A stretch of 64,000 nucleotides of DNA from Bos javanicus (Eukaryota > Chordata > Mammalia > Artiodactyla > Bovidae): positions 4,935,692 through 4,999,691 of the forward strand of contig NC_083871.1 in assembly GCF_032452875.1 (NCBI RefSeq). Reading direction: 5' to 3'. The position numbers and the translations under genes were made by a program. The number at the start of each line of letters is the position of its first letter. Position 1 is the stretch's first letter. The notes beneath the pieces are model-generated. The model ran no database searches, had not been told where the DNA came from, and was given only the letters and a program-made list of their open reading frames with translations. Below are positions 33,535 through 44,659 of this stretch, in pieces.

Positions 33535-33700
33535 TCAGGAATACGCCCCAAAGAACATAATAGCTTATACATGGACAACACCTCCCAAGCAGTCATGCTC
33601 AGGCATAGCAATTAGGTACAGGAGAGGCTCCGTCTCCAAGGAGACAACTTCCACCGCTGTCGCGTCCAAGCCCAGTGGAACGTTTGAGCAAAACCTCTGA
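33535..33700 (+). CDS. Candidate terminal coding exon, gene unknown
   Basis: An acceptor-like 'tttctattctacag' (33521-33534) leads into an open phase ending at TGA 33698-33700. AATAAA follows at 33714-33719. The exon would encode about 55 residues, beginning after the splice with 'QEYAPKNIIAY' and ending 'SKPSGTFEQNL'. The tail is Ser/Thr/Lys-rich, hydrophilic and without a membrane segment. The stretch matches no ruminant repeat I know and keeps several CpGs ('tacgcc', 'gtcgcg', 'aacgtt'), unlike its neighbours. I do not recognise the protein. It could instead be a chance frame, a lncRNA exon or a gene relic. The very short 3' UTR counts against a standard exon. Confidence 0.3.
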
Positions 33701-33713
33701 TATTTATATTTCC

Positions 33714-33719
33714 AATAAA
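33714..33719 (+). promoter_or_regulatory. Possible polyadenylation signal
   Basis: A canonical AATAAA lies 13 bp after the stop of the candidate exon. It carries weight only if that exon is real, because the hexamer is common by chance in AT-rich DNA. Confidence 0.3.
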
Positions 33720-34639
33720 AATGGACTTAAATGCTAACATCTTTTTAGCTACCTAAAATGTGGAATTCCTGATTTACTTAGATCTAAGTAATTTGAAATA
33801 TCAAAGTTCCAAGAATGAGAGAAGAGAGTGAAACATAAAAATAAAGGGAGAAAAAGAACCAATTTCATACTTGGTATTCTCAAAAGCCTTGACAGCCTCT
33901 AAGGTCTTAATTGACAGCCTTTCTCCTTCTATAACTGAAAATGGCAATGCTAAGAAGTCTAAGTCAATTCAAGCGAAAATACAATGGAGTGCATGTAGAA
34001 CTTGAAATCTATCTGAGGGATACAACGCAATCATTCTTACTAAACCCACAGCTTATTTTCAAGTAAGCTCTGGCTTAGTGGATGGAGAGTTATTTTATGA
34101 AATAGGAGCTTGAATAAGAAACAGGAAAAAGTAGATAATGAACGCATGTCCTAGAAGTGGGTTTGCCAGAATCAATTTTTTTCTAGATTGGAAAGTGATC
34201 CCCGCAGCAAATTCCCCTAGAATGTGTAATGACTCTGCCTTCTTCCCTTTCCATGTGAGTGCCTAGGAATGGAAGACTAAAGTATTAACAAGTGGAAAAA
34301 ATAATCACAAAGTGATTCCAGGAAGACTTACATTAGATTCTTAAAATAAAGTAGATTTAAAGATTTCCCTCCAATGAGTACAAAAGTATTAGTCAAGTGT
34401 AGTGCATAGCATTTGAGGCTTAGTACAAAAGTATTTTAATATTAGGATTTGCTCCCTTGATCAAACTCTTACATCTGGTTAGAGTAACTGGGAGAAAAAT
34501 GACTCTGGGAAACGTCATTAGAAAAGAAATCTTTGGAAGAATAACTAGTACAAACAAAACCACGAAGGGTAGAAAACCAGGATCACCAAACAACAGAAAT
34601 CCAGGTATTTTCAGGAGTCTTGAGAGTAGGAATTTAATC
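33720..34639. other. Unassigned sequence
   Basis: About 900 bp with no recognised gene or repeat. A pair of short overlapping frames near 34.42-34.75 kb lack motifs. Confidence 0.4.
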
Positions 34640-34865
34640 ATAATCATGATAATAAACAATAACAATAGTAACTGTAGCTCTGATCCATTGGGAGAATGCT
34701 ATGTAACAGGCATCACCCTAAACAGCCTGCTTGAATTAAGTCACTAAATTCTCACAATGACCCTGTGAAATGGTTAGTATTATCTCATTTTGAGGTGACA
34801 AAATTGAGACATAATTAGAATCTTCTTACCAAAAATCCAACAGCCTCTAAGTGGCAGGAAACCTC
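34640..34865 (-). mobile_element. MIR SINE, inverse
   Basis: 'atgctatgtaacaggcatca', 'attctcacaatgaccctgtg', 'atctcattttgaggtgacaa' and 'agcctctaagtggcagg' follow the inverse MIR consensus along its whole length. Confidence 0.75.
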
Positions 34866-35133
34866 ACTCAAGCATGACTGCTGCCACCCACAATGACTCA
34901 TTCAATGGCACGAACCGGGAGATTTGGTTGGCTGCCACCACGTTTTCCATTCCACCCTCACATTCAAGGCCCAAAGATTGGGGTGCAGGGGGGACACTGA
35001 GACATGGAGTGTTGGGAGCAGGCCTCCATAAAGGTCATAAGGTTCAAGACCACTTTTATGCCTACCTTATGAGGTTGTACGAAACCTGACAGACAGAGGG
35101 TATTTCACCCAATTCATTCTGTTGGTTACCAAA

Positions 35134-35900
35134 TGTGTTGTGAGTTGAAGGTAAAGAGTTGTTATGTTCTTTCCAGGCAAGGCTTTATTGGGGGCCCTGC
35201 TGTAGCAAGGAGGCCGTGTAAACAAACATCAGTTCCCTTGCTTGCTCACTCCCTGCGGGGGACTAGCTTGTTCCTTAAATGGGATGAGGGTGGGGGTGTG
35301 TCCAGGGGCAGGGTCAGAGAGGTGGCTTAGGTGGTTTGCCCATCCCCATGATGGCCTTGTGTGCAGGGGTCACACATACCCTTCTTTTGCTCCCAACACC
35401 CTATTTTTGCTCCTGGCTCTTCAGAAGTGGTAATAGAGGTTCTTTGCTCTTTTTGTATCTTTTGTCCAGAATTTGCCCCACCGTCCATCCACACAGTTAA
35501 TTTTAGCACCGTATAGTTTCTTTGTATTTTGCTGCAGGAGAGCTACAAGCATTGCAGGACCGCAGCAAAGGGTCACAGGGTCCACCCTGTCTCATTTCCC
35601 CCTGAGAGACTCAGCTGCTGCTGCCAAGTCGCTTCAGTCTCGTCCGACTCTGTGCGACCCCATAGACGGCAGCCCACCAGGCTCCCCCGTCCCTGGGATT
35701 CTCCAGGCAAGAACACTGGAGTGGGTTGCCATTTCCTTCTCCAATGCATGAAAGTGAAAAGTGAAAGTGAAGTTACTCAGTCGTTTCTGACTCTTAGTGA
35801 CCCCATGGACTGCAGCCTACCAGCTCCTCTGTCCATGGGATTTTCCAGGCAAGAGTACTGGAGTGGGGTGCCATTGCCTTCTCCCCTGAGAGACTCTACA
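35134..35900 (-). mobile_element. Endogenous retroviral LTR, split by BOV-A2
   Basis: Read on the minus strand, the element starts TGTAGAGTCTC (35900 leftward) and ends CTCACAACACA (at 35134), giving TG...CA termini. It has an AATAAAG signal (inverse 'ctttatt' near 35184) and a TTTAAG box (near 35274) upstream of it. Without the BOV-A2 and its duplication it is about 483 bp. The order of TATA-like box, polyA signal and short U5 fits an LTR. I see no matching second LTR and no gag/pol frame, so it is solo or a single LTR next to a small internal remnant. The family is not identified. Confidence 0.6.
35613..35882 (-). mobile_element. BOV-A2 SINE inserted in the LTR
   Basis: Full dimeric BOV-A2 ('gctgctgctgccaagtcgct' ... 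'gtgccattgccttct'). It is bounded by a perfect 14-bp duplication 'cccctgagagactc' (35599-35612 and 35883-35896) made of LTR sequence. Confidence 0.97.
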
Positions 35901-35965
35901 CCCTTTTTAAATTGCAGTATAGTTGATTTTCAATGCTGTGTGAGTTTCAGGTGTGCCTCAAAGTG

Positions 35966-35983
35966 ATGTGTGTGTGTGTGTGT
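35966..35983. repeat. (TG)n microsatellite
   Basis: An uninterrupted TG tract of about eight units between the L1 tail and the Bov-tA. Confidence 0.85.
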
Positions 35984-35989
35984 ATGTAC

Positions 35990-36209
35990 GCTCATGTGCT
36001 CAGTCACTCAGGCGTGTTCATCTCTTTGCGATCCCATAGACTGTAGCCCACTGAGTTCCTCATCCATGGAATTTCCAGGCAAGAATACTGGAGTGGGTCA
36101 CCATTTCCTCCTCCAGGGAATCTTCCCCACCCAGAGGTAGAACCCAAGGCTCTTGCATCCCCCACATTGGCAGGTAGATTCTTTACCACTAGTGCCACCT
36201 GGGAAGCCC
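35990..36209 (-). mobile_element. Bov-tA SINE inserted in L1
   Basis: Inverse full-length Bov-tA from 'gctcatgtgctcagtcactc' to 'gtgccacctgggaagccc'. Host L1 sequence resumes directly afterwards. Confidence 0.92.
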
Positions 36210-37054
36210 TCTGGCAGATTTTCAGATTCTTTTCCATTAAAAATTATTACAAGATACTGACTATAGTTCCCTGTGCTATACAGTAGGTCCTTGTTTGTTA
36301 TCTATTTTATATATAGTACTGCGTATCTGTTAATTCCAAACTTCTAATTTATCCCCCCTTTCCCCTTTGGTAACCATAAGTTTGTTTCCTATGTCTGTAA
36401 GTCTATTTCTGTTTGTAAATAAGTTCCCTTGTACCATTCTGAAAGGTTCCACATATAAGTGATAACACATGCTATTGGCCTTTCTGTGACCTACTTCACA
36501 CTTCGTATGATTTTCTGTAGGTCCGTCCGTGTTGCTGCAAATGGCGTTCTTTCGTTCCTTTTATGGTTGAGTAGTCCACTGAGTATATGTACCACATCTT
36601 CTTTATCCATTTATCTACCATAGACATTTAGGTTGCTTCTACGTTTTAGCTGTTGTAAACAGTGCTGTTATAAATATTTGGATGCATGTATCTTTCTCAA
36701 ATTAGATTTTTCTTCTTTTCCAGATAAACACCCAGGACTGGGATTGTTGGATCATATTATTTTAAAAATGTTAAGAAACCTCCATCCTGTTCTACATAGT
36801 GGCTTCACCAACACAGATTCATTCTTCACTGCAGAAAGTTGATTTTATACTTTGTCTGTCTTTCTGTCACACACACAGACAGCCGATAAGCGGAGCACAC
36901 CAGCCCCTAATTGCATCTGGCTAAATCTGGAGTGTGAGCGATGGCAGATAAATCAAAGGGTTGGGGGGAGCACACAGAGCTTTGTCTTTCAAGTGGGGGG
37001 CACTGTGCTACACAAAACATTCTCACCCCCTGTTCACAAAATCCAGGAAGAGGG

Positions 37055-37195
37055 GCATGACGAGCTCCCTTTTAGAGCTGAGGGCATCCCGTTTAGAGAG
37101 ACTGAGAAGCTGCCCAGGATGACACAGCCAGTCAGTGCACCCAGCATGATTTCCACCTGGTGTCCTTTGCTGCTAAAGCTCACGCCTTCACTGCC
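37055..37195 (-). mobile_element. MIR SINE, inverse
   Basis: 'gagaagctgcccaggatgac', 'acacagccagtcagtgcacc' and 'ctaaagctcacgccttcact' align with the inverse MIR core and end. Confidence 0.65.
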
Positions 37196-38694
37196 CCAAT
37201 CAGGCAGTGTGTGTACCTGATCAGGGTTGCGGACGATTGCTGTTCCATGCTGTCGGTGTGGTGGCTGGACCATCTCCTACACAAGGGCTCCAATCCTAAT
37301 TTATCATTTTAGTTTCTTTTCCACAAGGAGAAGCTGGCAATGCCATCCCTGAATGCCCACGCATAACCCAGATGGTCCCCCAAGAGCCCGCGGAAAAGCA
37401 GAGAGAAAGAAAACTGGAGCTAACTAGTTCCAGTGGACAAATGCATTTCCATTCTCCCAGAAAGAGCTAGTGCATCTCCATCCCTCCTGCTTCCTATCTG
37501 CTGTCTTGGCGCCCAACACCTACTCTCTCGTTGTGCTCTTTGATTACTTCTGATACTTTGGAGCTGTATTTACATTTATTTCTCAATTCTATCTGTGGTG
37601 CTGCTTTTAGACTACAGGGTGTTAACACAGACACAAGCTTGAAACCAAAACTGAAGCCAACCATTGTCATATATAAAGGTTTCTGCATCAAAGATCCCGG
37701 GGAGGTAAAGATGGATGTGCAATTAAGGATTTGAACTATGGGGCAAATCCAGCTGAGAGCCGAGAAGGTAGGGGTGGTAGAGGACTCCAGAGGAATTATC
37801 TTGGTGGATTTCACCATGGCCAACAATGAAAGCAAAGTAACCCCAGCCAGCCGTCCGCGCTTGAGAGTGATGCTGACCTCAAGCCATGAGAGGGAAGAAA
37901 AACTGGCAATAAAATGTTGAAAATTGTTAGAGGTAAATTTGAATGGAGCTTATAAGCCAAACTGCATTAGGTCTGAAGGGCATCTTTTTCTCTCTTCTCA
38001 ATTTCACTCTCCTTCTGGCCTTCCAGTTGGGCTTTTTAAATTTAGCCATAATTATATCTTTACACTACATTTTCCTGTAATCTAATTTCTCCACTGCTGT
38101 TTAGAGCTCCTAACAAAAAGTCTCACTATGCAGTTTAAAGAGAAAATGGCATACCACCCCTCCCACATGCTGACAGAGATTCTAGATCAATGCACCCACT
38201 GGTAGGCTTAGCGTTGGGGAGCAGAGACCTTCCATGGAAACATAATGCTATGATTTTGGATGCGGAGCCCAGGCAGTGTCCAAGTGAGGGGAGCTGTGCC
38301 CTGCGTTGCCTCAACTCCCTGTACCTCTTCAGTGGGTCAATTGCTGACTCGCCCATTTTCAAGGAACACTAGATCCAGCCAACTCAGAGTGTCCCATATG
38401 CCCTTCTGATTCCACCAGACACGACTGATGCTGTCACTCAGTCTGATTCAGTGAGAGAGAAAAACCAACTGCTCTCCCCACAGCGGGAGTCCTCGCAGTT
38501 GTTTCTCAGCATCTACCCCATCATTGCAACAAACATCTAGCCGCTCTCCTCTGCCCAGCCCCTTCATGCATTTGCTTGCTCCAGAGCATTTTCTCAGCCT
38601 GTTGCATACTTTGTTGGAAGCTCTGACCATCATTTTCATCCTCACAGTTGGCCAGGTTATCAGCCCCTTTCAAAAAAGAGACTACCTAGAACAG

Positions 38695-38855
38695 CTCTGT
38701 TTAATAAACATACACTGAGAGTCACACATGTAATTTTCAATTCCTATTAGCCACATTAAAGAAAAAGAAAAAGGAGGAACTGGTGTTAATCCTATATTCT
38801 GTTTAATTCAGCATATTCAAAGCACCATTTCAATATGTGACATGAGCCACTTTTC
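38695..38855. mobile_element. Possible old DNA-transposon remnant
   Basis: 'agctctgtttaataaacata', 'cacacatgtaattttcaatt', 'cctattagccacattaaaga' and 'accatttcaatatgtgac' resemble a known mammal-wide interspersed repeat. Family and orientation are not certain. Confidence 0.4.
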
Positions 38856-38869
38856 ACAGGCTTAGCATC

Positions 38870-39070
38870 AGGCGTGGTGGTGGCTTCTGCCGGGGCAGGG
38901 CAGCCTAGGAAGTGCCGTGCTCCCGGGTGGGAGGGACTTTACATCTATCACCCGGTAGGTGTCACCGTCTCACCCACCACGGGGAAGCTGCAAGCCAGGG
39001 AAGCCGTGCGACCTGACCACATCACCCAGCTTGTAAACCACAGAGCTGGATTTTGAATTCAGATTTGATC
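38870..39070 (-). mobile_element. CpG-rich patch overlapping an inverse MIR
   Basis: 38870-39010 holds about ten CpG dinucleotides ('ggcgtggtgg', 'gccgtgctcccgggtgg', 'cacccggtag', 'gccgtgcgacc'). That is far denser than the rest of the window. From about 38925 the text follows an inverse MIR ('cacagagctggattttgaat'). Confidence 0.5.
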
Positions 39071-39961
39071 CCAAAGGGCATACATTTTCCATTTCAACAT
39101 GTATCCCCCGAAATCCAAAAAAAAACAGACTCACCAACCTGGTCCAGCAGCCAGTCATTTCAAAGACACAGCAGTCCTCTGGATCTTCTCCTCTCCAAAC
39201 CACAAAGTAGGCATCAGTTACTCCCTCCAATGTCTCCTTTCCGCACACACACATGCACAGAACTTAATCTCTGTAAACCTACTTTAGCCACTTGAAGAAG
39301 CATCTCAGCTACAAGTTTGCCACTGCACTTTGACTCCCTCACCTGTCCTGCTGTTTCTCAGTATCCTTAATGCCTGTCACGTGGCTTGTTTTTCTACCAC
39401 TCTTGTGAAATATTTTGGAGGTCTCTGGTCATCCTTTTATACCATATCAAATGTATTTTGTTTTGTTTTGTTGTTTCCTCAGGACCATGCACTTTGGCAC
39501 ATCAAAAAAGCAGGGTAGGGGACTCCAGGCCAGCAGGACTCTAACAAGTAAGCTATCAGGACCAGGATACAGGGCTGCAGGCTCTTACACAGAGTAAGGC
39601 TGAACCAGGGTGAGTTTCGCATACTGAATTCACAGGGAGCCCTGCTGTAAGAACCCGGGGAAAAAGCAGGCCGCTTCCCTCCTCAGAAATCGTCTTTGTG
39701 TCCCTAGAGCTGCAAGACAAGTTTCAACCCACCTGCAGGCCTCTGCTGTCTGATCTGGCCCAGATGGGGAGACAGACACAGGGAATCTCTGCTCCACGTG
39801 CAAAAGCTCTGATGTTCCCTGATCTGCCTCAGGTTCCACAGCCAACTCAGGGCCCAGAGGCCAAACCCAAGGATAAGGTGTCTGCCTACTTGGAGGGTCT
39901 GAGTATGAAGGAGCTAACTTTTTTCAGTCATGGAGATAAACAGTATACATGTGTAGTATTA

Positions 39962-39979
39962 ATATATATATATATATAT
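39962..39979. repeat. (AT)n microsatellite
   Basis: Nine AT units followed by a degenerate TATA/TGTA stretch to 40020. Confidence 0.9.
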
Positions 39980-40581
39980 CAAATAGTATGTTATATAATG
40001 TATATAGTATATGTGTGCATATAAACATGCATGGTACATTTCTTTTAAAAATTCTCAAAATTTCATAACTATTTCCATTTCCAAGATAAGCCAACGTTTT
40101 TGACATTAGCAAGAGCTTTAATAGATGATATTTCTAAAAAAGGTAAAAATGGGAAAATCTGATTTTGCTGCACTGCAATTTAATTCTTTCACAGACAACG
40201 GGTCTATTGATTTTCCTCTATGCAATGAACTGAACAATTCTAATATTCAGTTGATAGCGAAAGCACTGAAGAAATCTGCTACAAAAGTGCCAGAAATTTG
40301 ATCAATTTCAAACAAAAAGCAATATAAGAAAACTAGAAAAATCAGATAGGCTGTGAATTCCTTTCTCTCTGAACGACTGGCTAGGCAGAGGAGAGTCTTC
40401 TGGGAGAAGATTCAATTTATAAATTAAAATATAAATATTTTTATTGCTTTCTGCTATAATCTCTGATTATGACCAAAGATGGCAATATGTCCCATATCAA
40501 GAGATAAAGAATAAAAGAATTGGGGGAGACAATCTGAGAAAAAAACCTAGGAAAGCGCAGAAGGGTGGGAGAGGGAAGGAA

Positions 40582-40596
40582 AGAGAGAGAGAGAGA
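40582..40596. repeat. (GA)n microsatellite
   Basis: A short GA tract inside a purine-rich stretch beginning at 40560. Confidence 0.85.
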
Positions 40597-41869
40597 TGTT
40601 TTCAGTAAAAAGAGGCTGCATTCTTTCAGTCCTAATAAAATACTAGATGGTAACTTAGGAAATAAAGAATATGGTGATGCAATTAATAGAAAAATTTTAA
40701 ACAATGAGTTGCAACTTTGTAGTTGAATGCAGCCCAATAGGATGCTACTTTAAAAGAAGAGAGAAAGTAAATTTATTTGTATCCTTAAGATGTTTTTTCA
40801 ATTCTTTAATTCTTTCAATTAGTTGATTTGAATGACAGTTATGGATAACTATTGAGTTATAGATATCCAGCAAGAAAAACCTGATTTATTGGTTCTTTCA
40901 GAGAAAAGATAGTAATAATCTCCCCCTCCTTTCTTATAAGCTCTGCTGTCTTTGTGAAATATCTCTGGCTCCATCTTCAGAGAAGCAATGTGTATGCAAC
41001 TTTGAAAGAGAGACTGACGTGGGAAAACCCAGACTAGTTTATCAAAGCAGTTCCACACATGGCCTCCCTTTGCAACTTAGCCGAAATTCCTGGACTGCTG
41101 AGATGGCAGAGACAGACTTATTGCCTAAAGATGGTTTTTTGTGCTGAAATTATTCTTGCAAATTGATCATATATTTATTTCCAGGAGTAATGCCCAAGAT
41201 ATTTGGAAAGGAATTCTCCATCAGGAGATATTGATTGACCATGGGCATGCCTCTGGAGTTTACTTCAGTGTGTTATGGAGAAAAAACCAGCAAGGCAGAT
41301 GTACTTGGTGGATGGGCAGTATAAAGTGCCAAAATGCCTTTGGATGGTTATTCATCGAGCTTTGAAAGATAAGAGCTGAAATCTCAGGAGCCCACTCCAA
41401 TTTGAAATTAGAAAGCTTCCTTCTAACATTCTAACCAGACATTTGGTACAAAGGATGTGCTGGTGGCCAGCTGAAGGGCCCGCTGGAGCACAGATTGATA
41501 AGGAGAACAGTGGGAGGGCCAGGAATCCGGAATGCCCGTCACAGGACCGATGTAGCTGACACCTTGACAGCTCTCCGCCTTCAGCCAGCCTTCAAAATAG
41601 CCACAGGAATCCATAGGAATCAGAGATTTTGAGACAAGAGACACGGTGTTGTTCAAGGTCAAAGAGTAAGAGAGAATAGAAATCTCGATTTTCTTTTCCC
41701 CCCTGAGGCCTATGTCAAAGCAGATTAAAACTGTTAAGCTCACAATGACCAGGCTAGCAGGGTTTGAGCGGCACCTGGTCTAACAGCCCAGGGAACTTTT
41801 ATAGGATATCTTTAAAAAGCCATCCCACGGCGCTTCACCAGACTCTCACAGGCAGTAATGAAAGTGCCT

Positions 41870-42200
41870 GAATGCCATACTGTTTTCAATAACTGAAATT
41901 TAAATCCAAGAGAGTCAATATTATGTTATTTATGTTTATAAGTAAAAACTAATTAAAGCTGCTTAAGTTTTTAGCAATGGGCCTGGGAATGTAATCAAGT
42001 GGTTTCAGATTTAGCAGGCCATTCATTGAGTTCTTAATAAGGATCCAAATGAAGAATGAATCGAAGGCTTCTGGGTTTGAGCCCATTTGGCCCCACTGTT
42101 TACCCGCAGGCAGGAAGGAAGCCTCAGGTTCTGTCTTTTCTCTGCCTTCTCTCTCAGCCCCGGAAAAACATGAAGACATCATTCTTTTGAATCCATTGTT
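41870..42200. promoter_or_regulatory. Candidate conserved non-coding element
   Basis: Repeat-free AT-balanced DNA with 'actaattaaagctgcttaag' at 41949-41968 and further homeodomain-like cores nearby ('gttcttaataagg'). The call rests on composition and motif content only. Confidence 0.2.
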
Positions 42201-43084
42201 AGGGGCTCTCAGAGATAGTGCTTAGATTCAGCTTGTTTCTAATTCTCCAACTGGGTCATTATTTTGGGGGAATATGAATGGTGGCAAATGCCAATCATGG
42301 GACATGATGAATGGGAAGAATTAGTCACTTGATGTTCAGGTCACTTTTAGCTTCATTTCTTTTCTTCTTTAATGCTGCCTAGAAAATACTCCAGTTCTAT
42401 TTTAAAGATACTTTGCATTCACAAAAGGCCGTGGCACATGCTTGCTGCTGGCTGCTGTGAAGGAAAATTCAAATTCTGGCAAACTGCTGCTTTCATCTGG
42501 TCCTTGAACAAAGACACTCTTTTGAAATTCTGATTGCATCTTGGGCAAAATAAGACATGCCCCCAAATTTAGAAAATAAATTTAGCTTATCGCCTAACCT
42601 CTGTATGAACAGCTAGTATTCCCAGGGAAAGGCGGAGTCCCTGTGCCCTCACACATCCTGGAATTATAATACACAGATCAAGAGCAGCTTTTCCCCAGAG
42701 ATGTTGTGCTCTCCACTGCAGGAAGCCAAGCTCACCAGATCTGGCCAACTGAGCACCAGCAGCCCCAGGCAAGTTGATACCATGCTGGGGAAAGGTGGGC
42801 GTGAATCTCAGACTGACACATCTCATCTTTGCTTACTGGATTCCCACCAACTAATCTAGCTTCTCCTGTAGGAAATTTGCACATAGATTCAGAACAAAAT
42901 AATCATTCCTCCCTGCTTGTTCATTTTTACATCTGCTGTACAAACAAGTGCCATCCAGGACACATATTTCCTTGATCATGTCCTGTTGCCCTTGGCCCAG
43001 GAGAATGCCTGGCTGTCTCCACTCACTGGACTCCCTCTGCCTCTTGTTTGGAAGGACTCAGTGATGACTACTGATACGGCCCAC

Positions 43085-43447
43085 AGGCCTTATGACTCTT
43101 GAGAGTTCCTTGGACTGCAAGGAGATCAAACCAGTCAATCCTAAAGGAAGTCAACCCTGAATATTCATGAGAAGGACTGACACTGAAAGGCCAATCCTTT
43201 GGCCACGTGATGCAAAGAGCCAACTCATTGGAAAAGACCCTGATCCTGGAAAAGATTGAAGTCAAAAGGAGAAGAGGGCGGCAGAGGATGAGAAGGTTAA
43301 ATAGCATCACTGGCTCAATGGACGTGAGACAACTCCGGAGTTTGAGAAAACTCCAGGAGATAGTGAAGGACAGGGAAGCCTGGTGTGCTGCAGTCTACAG
43401 GGTTGCAAAGAGTTGGACAGGACTGGGTGACTGACCAACAGCACTCA
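43085..43447 (+). mobile_element. BovB LINE 3' end
   Basis: 'ttccttggactgcaaggaga', 'gccacgtgatgcaaagagcc' and 'ggttgcaaagagttggacag' form the terminal ~360 bp of BovB. Confidence 0.95.
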
Positions 43448-44402
43448 CACAATCTAATTCCATGTACAACATCCATCTGCCCCACAGAGTGGAAATATGT
43501 TAAGAAAAGGACAGTGAATATCCAGGCTGCTGTGTGATCCACAGAATGCAGCAGGGAGGAGGCGAGAAAGTAAAAAAAAAAAAAAAAATGCTGATTAGAT
43601 GTATAAAGAAGTAAGTCAAGTTGATTTTTATCCTATGATTACATTGCAACTTCCTTGAGGTTACAATGCTATGCTATCCTTATATAATTTTATTTTATTT
43701 TTTCCAAACAGTGCAGTATATTATAATATTGGGTAATCAGAAAGTGATTTTGACTGGCTATTTAATGAGAAGAATATTTCCCATTAGATTCTGCATTATT
43801 TTTGCTAAAAGGATTGTTCCAATACAGTAGTTTCTGGTGTTATAAATTCTATTTGGATGTAACCCTAATCACCCATGGTATTTGCAATGAGAAAATAATG
43901 TTAAGGCATAGATTTAATCTCAGCGTCTGGGAAACAATGAGCAAACCTAGTGGCTAGCCCAACATTCCTGTCTCACGGTGGTTTTGTTTGTACTTGATAT
44001 AGGTCCCCATCCAATCATCACAGCAGATGAGGAGAATACAGGCTAAGTGTTATTTGCAAGTTTGCTCCTGAAGGTCTGAAAATGTCAAGGTTCTAGTTCT
44101 GTTTGCCTCCAACATAAACAGATGCAAAAACCACATTCTTCAGTGTGATTGTCTGCAGCCCTATTCAACCTACAATAGAGGCATTTTTGGTTATTTTCTT
44201 ACTTTTGAAGGGCATGAGACATAATACACATGCAGCTGTCATTTTGCATGTAGCTCAAATTAACACAGAGTGGCAATTTTTACTGCTGTACACTTAAAAA
44301 TTGATAAGGCTTATAGGAAAAACTCCATATGACTTATTAATATATACCCTACAAATTAAAGATAATTAGGATAATTTTGAATGAATCTGGCTGATTTACT
44401 TT
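43448..44402. other. Unassigned sequence with an A17 run
   Basis: About 950 bp with no named repeat. 43572-43588 is an uninterrupted run of 17 A, possibly the tail of an unrecognised retroposed sequence to its left. Confidence 0.4.
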
Positions 44403-44617
44403 AATGAAGAATTTCTCAGCCATGGCACCATTCACAGTTCAAACCCAATAATTCTTAGTTATGGGGTCTGTCATCTCCATTGTGGGACAGGTAGCAGCAT
44501 CTGGTCCATACCTACCTGATGCCAGGAGCACTACCCCTGACTTCACAATTGTCCTCAGACATTGTTAAGTGTCTCCTGGTGGGAGGGAGCAAAATTAACC
44601 TGGTTGAGAACCACCAC
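44403..44617 (-). mobile_element. hAT-Charlie-type DNA transposon remnant, inverse
   Basis: 'atttctcagccatggcacca', 'aggtagcagcatctggtcca', 'gatgccaggagcactacccc' and 'ggttgagaaccaccact' are the inverse of the same family found at 26.1 kb. It keeps a recognisable terminal 'gttgagaaccac'. Confidence 0.65.
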
Positions 44618-44659
44618 TTTATTGCTGTATTGTAAAAGAATGCTAAACAAATAATGGTG

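Larger units (their letters stand above)
35901..36845 (-). mobile_element. L1 LINE 3' end, inverse, split by Bov-tA
   Basis: Inverse L1 from its tail ('aattgcagtatagttgattt') through 'tatacagtaggtccttgttt', 'ccctttggtaaccataagtt' and 'gtaccacatcttctttatcc' to 'aagaaacctccatcctgttc'. About 720 bp of L1 are present besides the SINE. Confidence 0.92.
36846..43084. other. Repeat-poor 6.2-kb stretch, no gene identified
   Basis: I find no Bov-tA, BOV-A2, BovB, L1 or CHR copy here. I see only old MIR pieces, a possible old DNA-transposon remnant and two short simple repeats. Frames of 60-122 aa exist (for example 37494-37835 and 41423-41743, both minus), but none has a motif I recognise and no exon boundaries stand out. 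Elsewhere in the window young insertions occur every 1-3 kb, so their absence is notable and may reflect regulatory constraint. Confidence 0.5.

Noticed and set aside
37494..37835. 113-residue minus-strand frame, with overlapping plus-strand frames, in the repeat-poor region
   Set aside because: No recognisable domain, no convincing splice sites, and comparable frames on both strands. Kept only as part of the repeat-poor finding.
41423..41743. 106-residue minus-strand frame in the repeat-poor region
   Set aside because: Exon-like length, but no motif, start context or splice signals I can support.
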